NCBI RefSeq assembly: GCF_022698145.1
Contig: NZ_JALDAX010000019.1
Span: 62,001 to 126,000, forward strand
Direction of reading: 5' to 3'
Source of the DNA: Streptomyces spinosisporus
GTDB lineage: Bacteria; Actinomycetota; Actinomycetes; Streptomycetales; Streptomycetaceae
Length of the DNA: 64,000 nt
This document shows positions 41,013 to 48,934 of the stretch, one piece after another; positions within the stretch are counted from its first letter, which is position 1, and each line of letters starts with the position of its first letter. The translations under genes were made by a program, and so were the position numbers. The notes under the pieces were generated by a model. It was not told the origin of the DNA and ran no database searches. It was given only the letters and a program-made list of their open reading frames with translations.

Positions 41013-41774
41013 CTAGGAGGCCCGGCGCTCGGGTGTCTGGTGGATCTCCACGCCTCCGGAGTCGCCGAAGGTCAGCCGGCAGGTGTCCGCGCGGTAGGTG
41101 GCGACGGAGAGCGCCGCGGTGCGGCCGGCGGCGAGGAAGCGGGTGGTGACGACGAGGACGGGCGCGCCCGGCAGCCGGTCCAGTTCCTTGGCGTCGTCCG
41201 CGCGGGCGGAGCCCAGCTCCACGGAGCTGTCGCGGCCCTCGAGCTCCAGGCGGTGCAGTTCACGCAGCACGGCACGCGCGCGTGCCGGTCCGGACGGCGC
41301 GTCTATGGCGGACAGGTCGGGCACCGACGACGCCGGCACGTAGAGCAGTTCGGCGGCGACGGGCTGGCCGTGGGAGACGCGGGAGCGGCGCACCGTGTGC
41401 ACGGCCTCGTCCGGGGCGGTCTCCAGCGCCGCGGCGACGGCGGCGGGCGGTGCCGCCTGCACGCAGTCCGCGGGCTGCCAGACGTCGCCCGCGAGCCCCG
41501 GCCAGGCGTGCTGCTCGGTGCCGACCGCGACGCCCACGCGCGGCGGGGCGACGGTCGTGCCGACACCGCGCCTGCGCTGCAGTCTGCCCTCCAGCTCCAG
41601 CTGCTCCAGCGCCTGGCGGAGCGTGGCGCGGGCGACGCCGAAGCGGGCGGCGAGGTCGCGTTCGTTGGGCAGGATCTCGCCCACGGAGAACTCGGAGTCC
41701 AATGCCTCACTGAGCACGGTCTTGAGGTGCCAGTACTTCGGTTCCGGCACCGTTTCCAACTGCGTGGTCCCCAC
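41013..41774 (-). CDS. GntR-family regulator (HutC/UTRA subfamily)
   Basis: A 253-residue regulator. The N-terminal GntR winged helix (residues about 10-75) shows LPNERDLAARFGVARATLRQALEQLELEGRLQRRRGVGTTV. The C-terminal UTRA effector domain follows (VRRSRVSHGQPVAAELLYVPAS, then VVTTRFLAAGRTAALSVATYRAD). It belongs to the same subfamily as DasR, and a DasR-like site lies about 100 bases upstream. It converges on the ROK regulator, so the two may respond to related amino-sugar signals, which is inference. Confidence 0.88.
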   Translation of the reverse strand: MGTTQLETVPEPKYWHLKTVLSEALDSEFSVGEILPNERDLAARFGVARATLRQALEQLELEGRLQRRRGVGTTVAPPRVGVAVGTEQHAWPGLAGDVWQPADCVQAAPPAAVAAALETAPDEAVHTVRRSRVSHGQPVAAELLYVPASSVPDLSAIDAPSGPARARAVLRELHRLELEGRDSSVELGSARADDAKELDRLPGAPVLVVTTRFLAAGRTAALSVATYRADTCRLTFGDSGGVEIHQTPERRAS

Positions 41775-41871
41775 CCTGTCCTCCGCAATCGCCGTGTTCC
41801 GGCGGCGTTTTAGCGCCCTTGTTTATTAAAGGTTGTTGCACTTATCTGCGACCATAGGGCGGCCCAAACCC

Positions 41872-41885
41872 TTGGTCAAGACCAA
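41872..41885. promoter_or_regulatory. DasR-responsive-element-like site
   Basis: TTGGTCAAGACCAA is a near-perfect palindrome. Its core TGGTC-A-AGACCA differs by one base from the dre consensus core TGGTCTAGACCA. It lies about 97 bases upstream of the GntR start, in an A/T-richer intergenic stretch. Confidence 0.65.
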
Positions 41886-41965
41886 TCCTGGAACCTGTGC
41901 GCACGCCGGGAAGTGCTCGCAGCGCAGCGTTCACACGGCGTTCGTGAGATCGGGGCGGCTGCGGC

Positions 41966-42850
41966 CTAGAGGGCGGCCAGGGACCGCAGCTTGTCCGGGT
42001 TGCGGGTGATGTAGACCGACTGGATGCGGCCCTCGTACACATCCACCTGGAAGACGCTGTCGGGCTTGCCCTCCGACAGGACCAGGACCGCGATGCCGCC
42101 GTTGAGCTCCAGGAAGCGGACGGAGACGTCCGGCACGCCCTTCTCGGCGACCCCGACGAGGAAGCGGCCCACGTTGTCGGCGCTCTCCAGGATCCGCAGC
42201 GGCGCCCTGGACTTGCCGCCGCTGTCGCCCACGAGCCGCACGTCGGGCGCGAGCAGAGCGAGGAGCCCTTCCAGGTCGCCGTTCCCGGCGGCGGCGAGGA
42301 ACCGCTCGGTCAGCTCCCGGCGCCGTACGGGATCGACCTCGTAGCGCGGCCGCCGCTCGTCGACGTGCTTGCGGGCCCGGCCGGCGAGCTGGCGCACCGC
42401 CGCCTCGCCGCGGTCGAGCATGGCGGCGATGTCCGCGTACGGGTAGCCGAAGGCCTCCCGCAGGACGAACACCGCGCGTTCCAGGGGCGAGAGGGACTCC
42501 AGGACGACCATGACGGCCAGCGAGACGGAGTCGGCGAGCACGGCGCGCTCGGCGGCGTCCGGGACGGTGTCCTCGAAGTCGGTCAGGTAGGGCTCGGGGA
42601 GCCACGGGCCGACGTAGGCCTCGTTGCGCGCCTTGACCTGGCGCAGCCGGTCGATGGCGAGGCGGGTGGTGATGCGCACCAGATAGGCGCGCGGTTCGCG
42701 CACGTCTGCGCGCTCCGCGCCGGACCAGCGCAGCCAGGCCTCCTGCACCACGTCCTCGGCGTCGGCCACCCGCCCGAGCATGCGGTAGGCGACCCCCATC
42801 AGTACGGGGCGGTGCTCTTCGAAGACGTCGGTCTCGGTGTCGGTCGTCAC
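41966..42850 (-). CDS. ECF41-family RNA polymerase sigma factor (SigJ type)
   Basis: A 294-residue extracytoplasmic-function sigma factor with a fused C-terminal SnoaL-like domain. Region 2 spans about residues 10-80 (YRMLGRVADAEDVVQEAWLRW), region 4 about 110-165 (LSPLERAVFVLREAFGYPYADIAAMLDRGEAAVRQLAGRARKHV). The ECF41 hallmarks are present: WLPEP in the linker (YVGPWLPEPYL) and NPDKL near the C-terminus. In this family the C-terminal domain acts in place of a separate anti-sigma factor. GTG 42850 is the best start. It is divergent from an oxidoreductase gene, a common ECF41 partner class. Confidence 0.92.
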   Translation of the reverse strand: MTTDTETDVFEEHRPVLMGVAYRMLGRVADAEDVVQEAWLRWSGAERADVREPRAYLVRITTRLAIDRLRQVKARNEAYVGPWLPEPYLTDFEDTVPDAAERAVLADSVSLAVMVVLESLSPLERAVFVLREAFGYPYADIAAMLDRGEAAVRQLAGRARKHVDERRPRYEVDPVRRRELTERFLAAAGNGDLEGLLALLAPDVRLVGDSGGKSRAPLRILESADNVGRFLVGVAEKGVPDVSVRFLELNGGIAVLVLSEGKPDSVFQVDVYEGRIQSVYITRNPDKLRSLAAL

Positions 42851-42962
42851 GGGTCCATCCCAGGGGATGTGTCTGATTGTGTCCAGGAGAAATCCTCGTG
42901 TCCCGGTGCAGAATGGCCCACGATCCGCCGGTGGGCGGCGGTCCGGACGCGGGGAGGCAGCC

Positions 42963-43616
42963 ATGCGGTACGCGGTTCTGGGCACGGGAGTGGTGGGGCG
43001 AGCGCTGGGCGGCAAGCTGGTCGAGCTCGGCCACGAGGTGACGCTCGGCTCACGCACCAAGGACAATCCGAGCGCCCTGCAGTGGGCGCGCGAGGCCGGC
43101 GCCGGGGCGCAGTCCGGCACCTTCGAGGACGCCGCCTCCTCCGCCGAGGTGGTCGTCGTCGCGGTCGGCGGGCGGGTGGCGCTCTCGGCGCTGGAGGCGG
43201 CCGGGGCGGGGAACCTCGACGGGAAGGTCGTCGTCGATGTCTCCAACCCCCTCGGGTTCGAGGACGGGCAGGTGCGGCTCGATCCCGTCGGCTCGGACAG
43301 CATGGGCGAGCAGATCCAGCGCGCGTATCCGCACGCGCGCGTGGTGAAGACGCTCAACACCGTGAACTGCGATGTGATGGTGGCGCCCTCCCTGGTGCCG
43401 GGCGAGCACCAGATCTTCGTGTGCGGGGAGGACGCGGGCGCCAAGGAGCAGGTCACCGGCATGCTCGGCGAGTTCGGCTGGCCCGCGCACCGGGTGCTCG
43501 ACCTGGGCGGCATCGCCTCGTCGCGCAGTGTCGAGATGTTCCTGCCGCTGTGGGTGGACCTGATGCGCACCCTGGGCAAGACGCATTTCAACCTGCAGTT
43601 CCACACCGGGGACTGA
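42963..43616 (+). CDS. NAD(P)-binding oxidoreductase (NADPH:F420 reductase-like)
   Basis: A 217-residue Rossmann protein. The N-terminal MRYAVLGTGVVGRALGGKLVELGHEVTLGSR matches the cofactor-binding site of the F420-dependent NADP reductase family, and VVVDVSNPLGF and VKTLNTVNCDVM fit the rest of the fold. GGGGAGG precedes the ATG. It is divergent from an ECF41 sigma gene and is a likely target of it, as oxidoreductases commonly neighbour these sigma factors. Whether it uses F420 or another acceptor is not determined. Confidence 0.88.
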   Translation: MRYAVLGTGVVGRALGGKLVELGHEVTLGSRTKDNPSALQWAREAGAGAQSGTFEDAASSAEVVVVAVGGRVALSALEAAGAGNLDGKVVVDVSNPLGFEDGQVRLDPVGSDSMGEQIQRAYPHARVVKTLNTVNCDVMVAPSLVPGEHQIFVCGEDAGAKEQVTGMLGEFGWPAHRVLDLGGIASSRSVEMFLPLWVDLMRTLGKTHFNLQFHTGD

Positions 43617-43727
43617 CGTCGGCGCATCTGCGTCGGCACTCGGGGACATCGGGGACTACCCGTCGGTAGCAATTGCTGACAAGCTGTCTACACGGCGTCC
43701 GTCAGCGAGCCCCCACGAGGAGCACCC

Positions 43728-44573
43728 ATGTCCGCCACCGTCTCCTTCAAGGTCCCCTCCCCACGCGGCCCGCAGCCCGTGACCGTGTCGTACGCGCGCG
43801 TGGGCAGCGGCGAACCGCTGCTCCTGCTGCACGGCATCGGTCATCACCGGCAGGCCTGGGACCCGGTGGTGGACATCCTCGCGACCGAACGCGACGTGAT
43901 CGCCGTGGATCTGCCGGGCTTCGGCGTCTCCCCCGCGCTGCCGGACGGGCTCGCCTACGACCTGCCCACGACGACGGCCGTGTTCGGGGCGTTCTGCGAG
44001 GCACTGGGGCTGGAGCGCCCTCATGTGGCGGGCAACTCGCTCGGCGGTCTGCTCGCCCTGGAGCTCGGCCGTGAGCGGCTCGCACGGTCCGTGACCGCGC
44101 TGTCCCCGGCAGGTTTCTGGTCCGAGCCCGAGCGGCGCTACGCCTTCGGGGTGCTGACCGCGATGCGGCAGATCTCCCGGCGCCTGCCGCTGCCGCTCGT
44201 ACAGCAGCTGTCGCGCTCGGCGGCCGGCCGGACCATGCTGACGAGCACGATCTACGCCCGCCCCGGCCGCCGTTCACCCGAGGCCGTGGTCGCCGAGACG
44301 CTGGCCCTCGCGGGGGCGACGGGGTTCGACGCGACCCTGCGGGCGGGCCGTGCCGTCCGGTTCACCGACGACCTGCCCGGCCTCCCGGTCACCGTGGCCT
44401 GGGGCACCAAGGACATGCTGCTCGTGCGCCGCCAGGGGGTGCGCGCCAAGCAGATGATCCCCCGGGCCCGGCTGGTGCGGCTGCCCGGCTGCGGGCACGT
44501 CCCGATGAACGACGACCCGGCGCTGGTCGCCCGCGTCATCCTGGACGGCAGCCGGGTGCCCGCCGCCCGCTGA
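43728..44573 (+). CDS. Alpha/beta hydrolase
   Basis: A 281-residue alpha/beta hydrolase without a signal peptide. The oxyanion segment LLLLHGIGHHRQAW, the nucleophile elbow VAGNSLGG (Ser), the catalytic Asp in VAWGTKDMLL and the His in PGCGHVPMNDDP are all visible. Substrate unknown. Its last 300 bases lie opposite the 3' extension of the transporter gene on the minus strand. Confidence 0.9.
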   Translation: MSATVSFKVPSPRGPQPVTVSYARVGSGEPLLLLHGIGHHRQAWDPVVDILATERDVIAVDLPGFGVSPALPDGLAYDLPTTTAVFGAFCEALGLERPHVAGNSLGGLLALELGRERLARSVTALSPAGFWSEPERRYAFGVLTAMRQISRRLPLPLVQQLSRSAAGRTMLTSTIYARPGRRSPEAVVAETLALAGATGFDATLRAGRAVRFTDDLPGLPVTVAWGTKDMLLVRRQGVRAKQMIPRARLVRLPGCGHVPMNDDPALVARVILDGSRVPAAR

Positions 44574-45455
44574 GGACGCACGCCCGCGGGTCAACGCACC
44601 GGAACCCACGGCGACTCCGGCGCCGACGAGTGCGCTGCCGAGGGCCTGGGCGGCCCCGTAGGAGCCCGTTCCGACGAGCGGGGCCGTGCCGGCGGCGGCG
44701 ACCGGGATGAGGCCGGAGAACAGCGTGGCACGCTCGGCACCGAGCCGCTGCATGCCCATGTACCAGCACACGAAGCCGACGACGGTGACGACCGCCGCCT
44801 GCCACAGCAGGGCGGCGGTCTCAGTGCCGTCCGGGCGCCGCAGCCAGTCCGTGCCGTCCACGAGCAGCCCGGCCGCCGCGGACTCGACCGCCGCGAGCCC
44901 GCACACCGTGGCGGACAGCAGCCGCGGCCCCAGGGGCCGCAGGACGGGCACGGCGAGCACGGCGAACCCGACCTCGCCGGCCAGCGCACAGACGGACCAG
45001 ACGATGCCGGTGCCGTCCGTACGGCCCCACCCCTGGACGGTGAAGGCACCGCAGGCGACCAGCAACGCCCCGCACAGCACGGTGCGTTGGGGCCTGCGCC
45101 CGTCCAGGAGCGGGACCAGGACGCCCACGGCCACGGGCGCGCAGCCCACGAAGACGCCGGGCACCGCCGGTTCCGCGGAGCGCTCTGCCGCGATCACCGC
45201 CAGGTTGAAGCCGACCATGCCGACGGCGGCGAGCAGCGCGAGGCGCAGCCACTGGCGGGGCGCGAGCGCCCGCAACCGGGCGGGCGCACCTGCTCGGGCC
45301 GGCGGCAGGAGCAGCACACAGGCCAGGCCGTAGCGCAGGAACTGGCCGCCCGCGTACGGGTAGTGGCCGAGGACGCTGTTCGCGGTGAAGGACCCGCCGA
45401 CGAGGACACAGGCGAGCGCGGCGAGCAGGGACCCGCGCGCGGTGGTGGCGTTCAT
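44274..45455 (-). CDS. EamA/DMT-family transporter with antisense C-terminal tail
   Basis: A drug/metabolite transporter superfamily protein with about ten membrane helices over residues 1-290 (VGGSFTANSVLGHYPYAGGQFLRYGLACVLLL-type first repeat; VVGFVCWYMGMQRLGAERATLFSGLIPVAA in the second). The open frame runs a further 100 residues after the last helix (GAGVAVGSGALTRGRA), into DNA antisense to the hydrolase gene; that tail is low in hydrophobic residues and looks like read-through. A one-base shift near 44600 would give a TGA directly after the transport domain. The ATG at 45455 is divergent from a MocR regulator, which probably controls it. Confidence 0.82.
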   Translation of the reverse strand: MNATTARGSLLAALACVLVGGSFTANSVLGHYPYAGGQFLRYGLACVLLLPPARAGAPARLRALAPRQWLRLALLAAVGMVGFNLAVIAAERSAEPAVPGVFVGCAPVAVGVLVPLLDGRRPQRTVLCGALLVACGAFTVQGWGRTDGTGIVWSVCALAGEVGFAVLAVPVLRPLGPRLLSATVCGLAAVESAAAGLLVDGTDWLRRPDGTETAALLWQAAVVTVVGFVCWYMGMQRLGAERATLFSGLIPVAAAGTAPLVGTGSYGAAQALGSALVGAGVAVGSGALTRGRASSAGGGHPAAVQDDAGDQRRVVVHRDVPAAGQPHQPGPGDHLLGAHPLAAHEQHVLGAPGHGDREAGQVVGEPDGTARPQGRVEPRRPREGQRLGDHGLG

Positions 45456-45502
45456 GGCGGCGACGCTAGGCAGTACGGCGGTCCGGTTTAAGATCCATTT
45501 CC

Positions 45503-46993
45503 ATGACGCCATCGGAGACCAATCGGGGCCGGGCACGTGACAGGGCGAAGGCTCCCGGCCCGGCCGAGAGCGCGGATGCGGGCGCCGGCTCCCCCGCCTG
45601 GGAGCTGCTGCTGCCCGCCGTCTCCGCTCCGGCACGCACGCGTGGACGGTCACTTCAGGCGGCGCTGCGCGAGGCGGTTCGTACGGGGAGGCTGGCTCCG
45701 GGTACGCGGCTGCCGTCGAGCCGTGACCTCGCCGCCGATCTCGGGGTGTCACGGGGGCTGATCACCGAGGCGTACGAGCAGTTGACGGCGGAGGGCTATC
45801 TGCGCAGCGGGCGGGGCGCCGGCACATGGGTGGGCGGTGCCGTGCGGGCCGCGTCGCCACGCGCGCGTGACCTCGCCCCGCGCTCCCCCGGTACGCGCGC
45901 CGACTTCGTGGCGGGCACACCGGACCTGTCGCTGTTCCCGCGCTCCGCCTGGGCCGCGGCACAGCGCGCGGTTCTGACGGAGCTGCCCCACCAGGACCTC
46001 GGGTATCCCGATCCGCGCGGGCTGCCGCGGCTGCGCACCGCGCTCGCGGAACTGCTGGCGCGGCGGCGGGGCGTGGTCGCGGACCCGGAGCGGATCGTCG
46101 TCGTCTCCGGGGTGGCGCAGGCGACGACCCTGCTCGGCTTCGTGCTCCACGCGCGCGGGATGCGCACCGTCGGCGTCGAGGATCCCGGAAGCCCGCAGCA
46201 CGACGCCCTGTACGCCTCGGCCGGCGTGACGACTGTGCCGCTCCCCCTGGACGGCGAGGGAGTCGTGGTGGGGCCGCTACGGGAGTCGGGTGTGCGGGCC
46301 GTGGTGACGACGCCCTCGCACCAGTTCCCGACCGGGATCGCCTACTCCGCACGCCGCCGCACCGAATTGCTCGACTGGGCGCGCTCCGTGGACGGCCTCG
46401 TCCTGGAGGACGACTACGACGGCGACTTCCGCTACGACCGCGCCCCAGTGGGCGCGCTGCAGGGCCTCGACCCGGAGCACGTCGCCTACGCCGGCTCGGT
46501 CAGCAAGTCGCTCGCGCCGGGTCTGCGGCTCGGCTGGCTGCTCGTACCGGAGTCGCTGGCCGACGAGGTGATCGAGCGCAAGCGCACCATGGATCTGGGC
46601 CATCCCACCCTCGACCAGGCGCTGTTCGCGCGCTTCGTCGAGCGCGGTGACTACGACCGGCAGTTGCGCCGCTGCCAGCGCGCGTACCGCGAACGGCGCG
46701 ACACGCTGGTGGCCGCCTTGGAGGAGCACTTCCCGGGCTCGCAGGTCGCCGGGATCGCGGCGGGGCTGCACGTCATCGCCGCGCTCCCGCGCCGGTACGG
46801 TCCGCAGGACGTCTTCCTCGACCGTACGGCCGCGGCCGGCGTCGCCGTGCGCCCGCTGACGGACTACACGCACGCGCGTGCCGGGCACGAACAGGACCAG
46901 GGCGTACGTCTTGTCCTCGGGTACGCGCATCTCTCCCCCGCGCGAATCCGAGCGGGCGTACGGCTGATGGCGCGTGCCGCGGAGGCGGTGTGA
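45503..46993 (+). CDS. MocR/PdxR-type GntR regulator with aminotransferase domain
   Basis: A 496-residue chimera. The N-terminal GntR winged helix (about residues 45-115: ALREAVRTGRLAPGTRLPSSRDLAADLGVSRGLITEAYEQLTAEGYL) is joined to a fold-type I aminotransferase-like domain (about 130-490) that probably binds PLP as an effector. The PLP lysine is in AGSVSKSLAPGLRLGW, with LEDDYDGDFRYDR upstream. It is divergent from the EamA transporter with 47 bases between starts. MocR proteins often control the neighbouring transporter. Confidence 0.92.
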   Translation: MTPSETNRGRARDRAKAPGPAESADAGAGSPAWELLLPAVSAPARTRGRSLQAALREAVRTGRLAPGTRLPSSRDLAADLGVSRGLITEAYEQLTAEGYLRSGRGAGTWVGGAVRAASPRARDLAPRSPGTRADFVAGTPDLSLFPRSAWAAAQRAVLTELPHQDLGYPDPRGLPRLRTALAELLARRRGVVADPERIVVVSGVAQATTLLGFVLHARGMRTVGVEDPGSPQHDALYASAGVTTVPLPLDGEGVVVGPLRESGVRAVVTTPSHQFPTGIAYSARRRTELLDWARSVDGLVLEDDYDGDFRYDRAPVGALQGLDPEHVAYAGSVSKSLAPGLRLGWLLVPESLADEVIERKRTMDLGHPTLDQALFARFVERGDYDRQLRRCQRAYRERRDTLVAALEEHFPGSQVAGIAAGLHVIAALPRRYGPQDVFLDRTAAAGVAVRPLTDYTHARAGHEQDQGVRLVLGYAHLSPARIRAGVRLMARAAEAV

Positions 46994-47103
46994 CCGGTGC
47001 CGGAGCCGCCGCCACAAGGCACCGACAGCCGCCGTATGGCTGGTCTCTTTCGCCTTGAAGTCCCCTCCCCCGCACGCCCATTCCGTTGCCTCCGGCGTCA
47101 GTT

Positions 47104-47125
47104 GTTCACTTGTGGTTTCCGTGTG
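47104..47125 (+). promoter_or_regulatory. Candidate PHO box
   Basis: GTTCACTTGTG is followed by GTTTCCGTGTG, two 11-base direct-repeat units similar to the Streptomyces PhoP box (GTTCACC-like). The second unit is weak. It lies 66 bases before phoD. Confidence 0.45.
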
Positions 47126-47190
47126 CGCTGCGGCGCACCAGTAGTTGTGGCATCGCACACTGGCCGGATCCCGTCCCTGGAGGCGCATCC

Positions 47191-48774
47191 ATGTCACACC
47201 GTCCGTTCCCGGGCCGCCGCAGCGTGCTGCGCGGCACCCTCGCCGCGTCGGCGGCGCTGACCGTGCCCACCGCTCTCGGTGCGGCACCCGCCTTCGCCCT
47301 CTCGGGACGCCCCAGGGCGGGCTGGGGCGTGCAGGCAGGAGACGTGACCTGCGACTCGGGCCTGGTGTGGGTGCGTTCCGACCGCCCGGCCCGGATGATC
47401 GTGGAGACGTCCGCGACGGAGTCGTTCCGCGCACCTCGCAGATGGCACGGCCCGCTGCTCGGTGCGGACTCGGACTTCACCGGCACGACCCGGCTGCACG
47501 GCCTGCCCGCGGGCGAGCAGATCCACTACCGCGTGCTGCTCGCCGACCCGGACGACCCGCGCCGTACCGGCGAGCCGGTGACCGGCACCTTCCGCACGGC
47601 GCCCGCGAGGCGGCGCGACGGCGTGAGGTTCGTGTGGTCCGGCGACCTGGCGGGCCAGGGCTGGGGCATCAACGAGTCCATCGGCGGCTACCGGATCTTC
47701 GACGCGATGGCGAGGACGGACCCGGACTTCTTCCTGTGCAGCGGCGACAACATCTATGCCGACGGCGCCATTTCGGCGACCCAGGCACTGCCCGACGGCA
47801 GCCTCTACCGCAACGTCACCACCGAGGAGAAGTCGCACGTCGCGGTGACTCTCGACGACTTCCGCGGCAACTTCCGCTACAACCTGCTGGACCAGGCGCT
47901 GCGCCGCTTCAACGCGCAGGTACCGAACATCATCCAGTGGGACGACCACGAGGTCCGCAACAACTGGTACCCGGGCGAGGTCATCGGCTCCGGGACCCCG
48001 TACCCGGCCGGAACGAAGCTGGACGACCTGGCGCTGCGCTCCCGGCGGGCGTTCTCCGAGTACTTCCCCATCTCCACCATCAGCGGCCGCCCGGACGGCC
48101 GGATCTACCGCGTCCACCACCACGGCCCGCTGCTCGACGTCTTCGTGCTCGACATGCGCACGTACCGCAACGCCAACTCGTCCGACGACCAGACGACCGA
48201 CCCGCAGGGCATCCTCGGCGCCGAGCAGCTGGAGTGGCTCAAGCGCGAGCTGTCGCGGTCGCGGGCGGTGTGGAAGGTCATCGCCGCCGACATGCCGCTC
48301 GGCCTCGTCGTGCCCGACACGAACGAGGGCAAGGCCAACATCGAGGCCGTCGCCCAGGGCGACCCGGGCGCGCCGCTCGGCCGCGAGCTGCAGATCGCGG
48401 AGCTGCTGCGGTACATCAAGCACCGCCGCATCACCGGCACGGTGTGGCTGACCGCGGACGTGCACTACACCTCGGCCCAGCACTACGACCCCTCGCGCGC
48501 CGCGTTCAAGGACTTCGCGCCGTTCTGGGAGTTCGTGTCCGGGCCCCTCAACGCCGGTTCGTTCCCGGCCAACGCGCTCGACGGCACCTTCGGCCCGGAC
48601 CGGGTGTTCGTCAAGGCGCCGACCGCCTCGAACGTGTCGCCGGCCGAGGGGTACCAGTTCTTCGGCGAGGTCGACATCGACGGTGACAGCGGGGAGCTGA
48701 CGGTGCGGCTGCGCGAGTACGACGGCACCGTGCTGTTCACCAAGTCGCTGCAGCCGGGTCGCGTCGGCCAGTAA
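47191..48774 (+). CDS. phoD: Secreted alkaline phosphatase PhoD (Tat exported)
   Basis: A 527-residue phosphodiesterase/alkaline phosphatase of the Ca2+/Fe-dependent PhoD family. The N-terminus is a Tat signal (GRRSVLRGTLAASAALTVP, cleavage near AFA at about residue 36). A PhoD N-terminal domain (WGVQAGDVTCDSGLVWVRSD) precedes the phosphatase core, with VWSGDLAGQGWG, CSGDNIYADG, IIQWDDHEVRNNW and WLTADVHYT metal-binding motifs. TGGAGG precedes the ATG. It is expected to be induced by phosphate starvation; a PHO-box-like repeat lies upstream. Confidence 0.93.
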   Translation: MSHRPFPGRRSVLRGTLAASAALTVPTALGAAPAFALSGRPRAGWGVQAGDVTCDSGLVWVRSDRPARMIVETSATESFRAPRRWHGPLLGADSDFTGTTRLHGLPAGEQIHYRVLLADPDDPRRTGEPVTGTFRTAPARRRDGVRFVWSGDLAGQGWGINESIGGYRIFDAMARTDPDFFLCSGDNIYADGAISATQALPDGSLYRNVTTEEKSHVAVTLDDFRGNFRYNLLDQALRRFNAQVPNIIQWDDHEVRNNWYPGEVIGSGTPYPAGTKLDDLALRSRRAFSEYFPISTISGRPDGRIYRVHHHGPLLDVFVLDMRTYRNANSSDDQTTDPQGILGAEQLEWLKRELSRSRAVWKVIAADMPLGLVVPDTNEGKANIEAVAQGDPGAPLGRELQIAELLRYIKHRRITGTVWLTADVHYTSAQHYDPSRAAFKDFAPFWEFVSGPLNAGSFPANALDGTFGPDRVFVKAPTASNVSPAEGYQFFGEVDIDGDSGELTVRLREYDGTVLFTKSLQPGRVGQ

Positions 48775-48793
48775 CTCCCGTACCCTTTTCGTC

Positions 48794-48830
48794 AGGCCGC
48801 GTACCGGCGTCATCCCCCGGTGCGCGGCCT
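48794..48830 (+). terminator. Terminator of phoD
   Basis: Arms AGGCCGCGTACCGG and CCGGTGCGCGGCCT (one T-G wobble) begin 20 bases after the phoD stop. Confidence 0.7.
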
Positions 48831-48934
48831 TCGTGCGTCCGGCAGCCCGGCCGCGCCGGATCCGCGAACCCTTGTCGCACCGCCGTTCTCGCAGGTCGAA
48901 GCCGATTGTCAGTGGTCGCCCCTACGGTTTTTCC

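Noticed and set aside
42851..42962. ECF41 autoregulated promoter in the sigma/oxidoreductase spacer
   Set aside because: I looked for TGTCACA and CGTC at proper spacing and did not find a convincing match.
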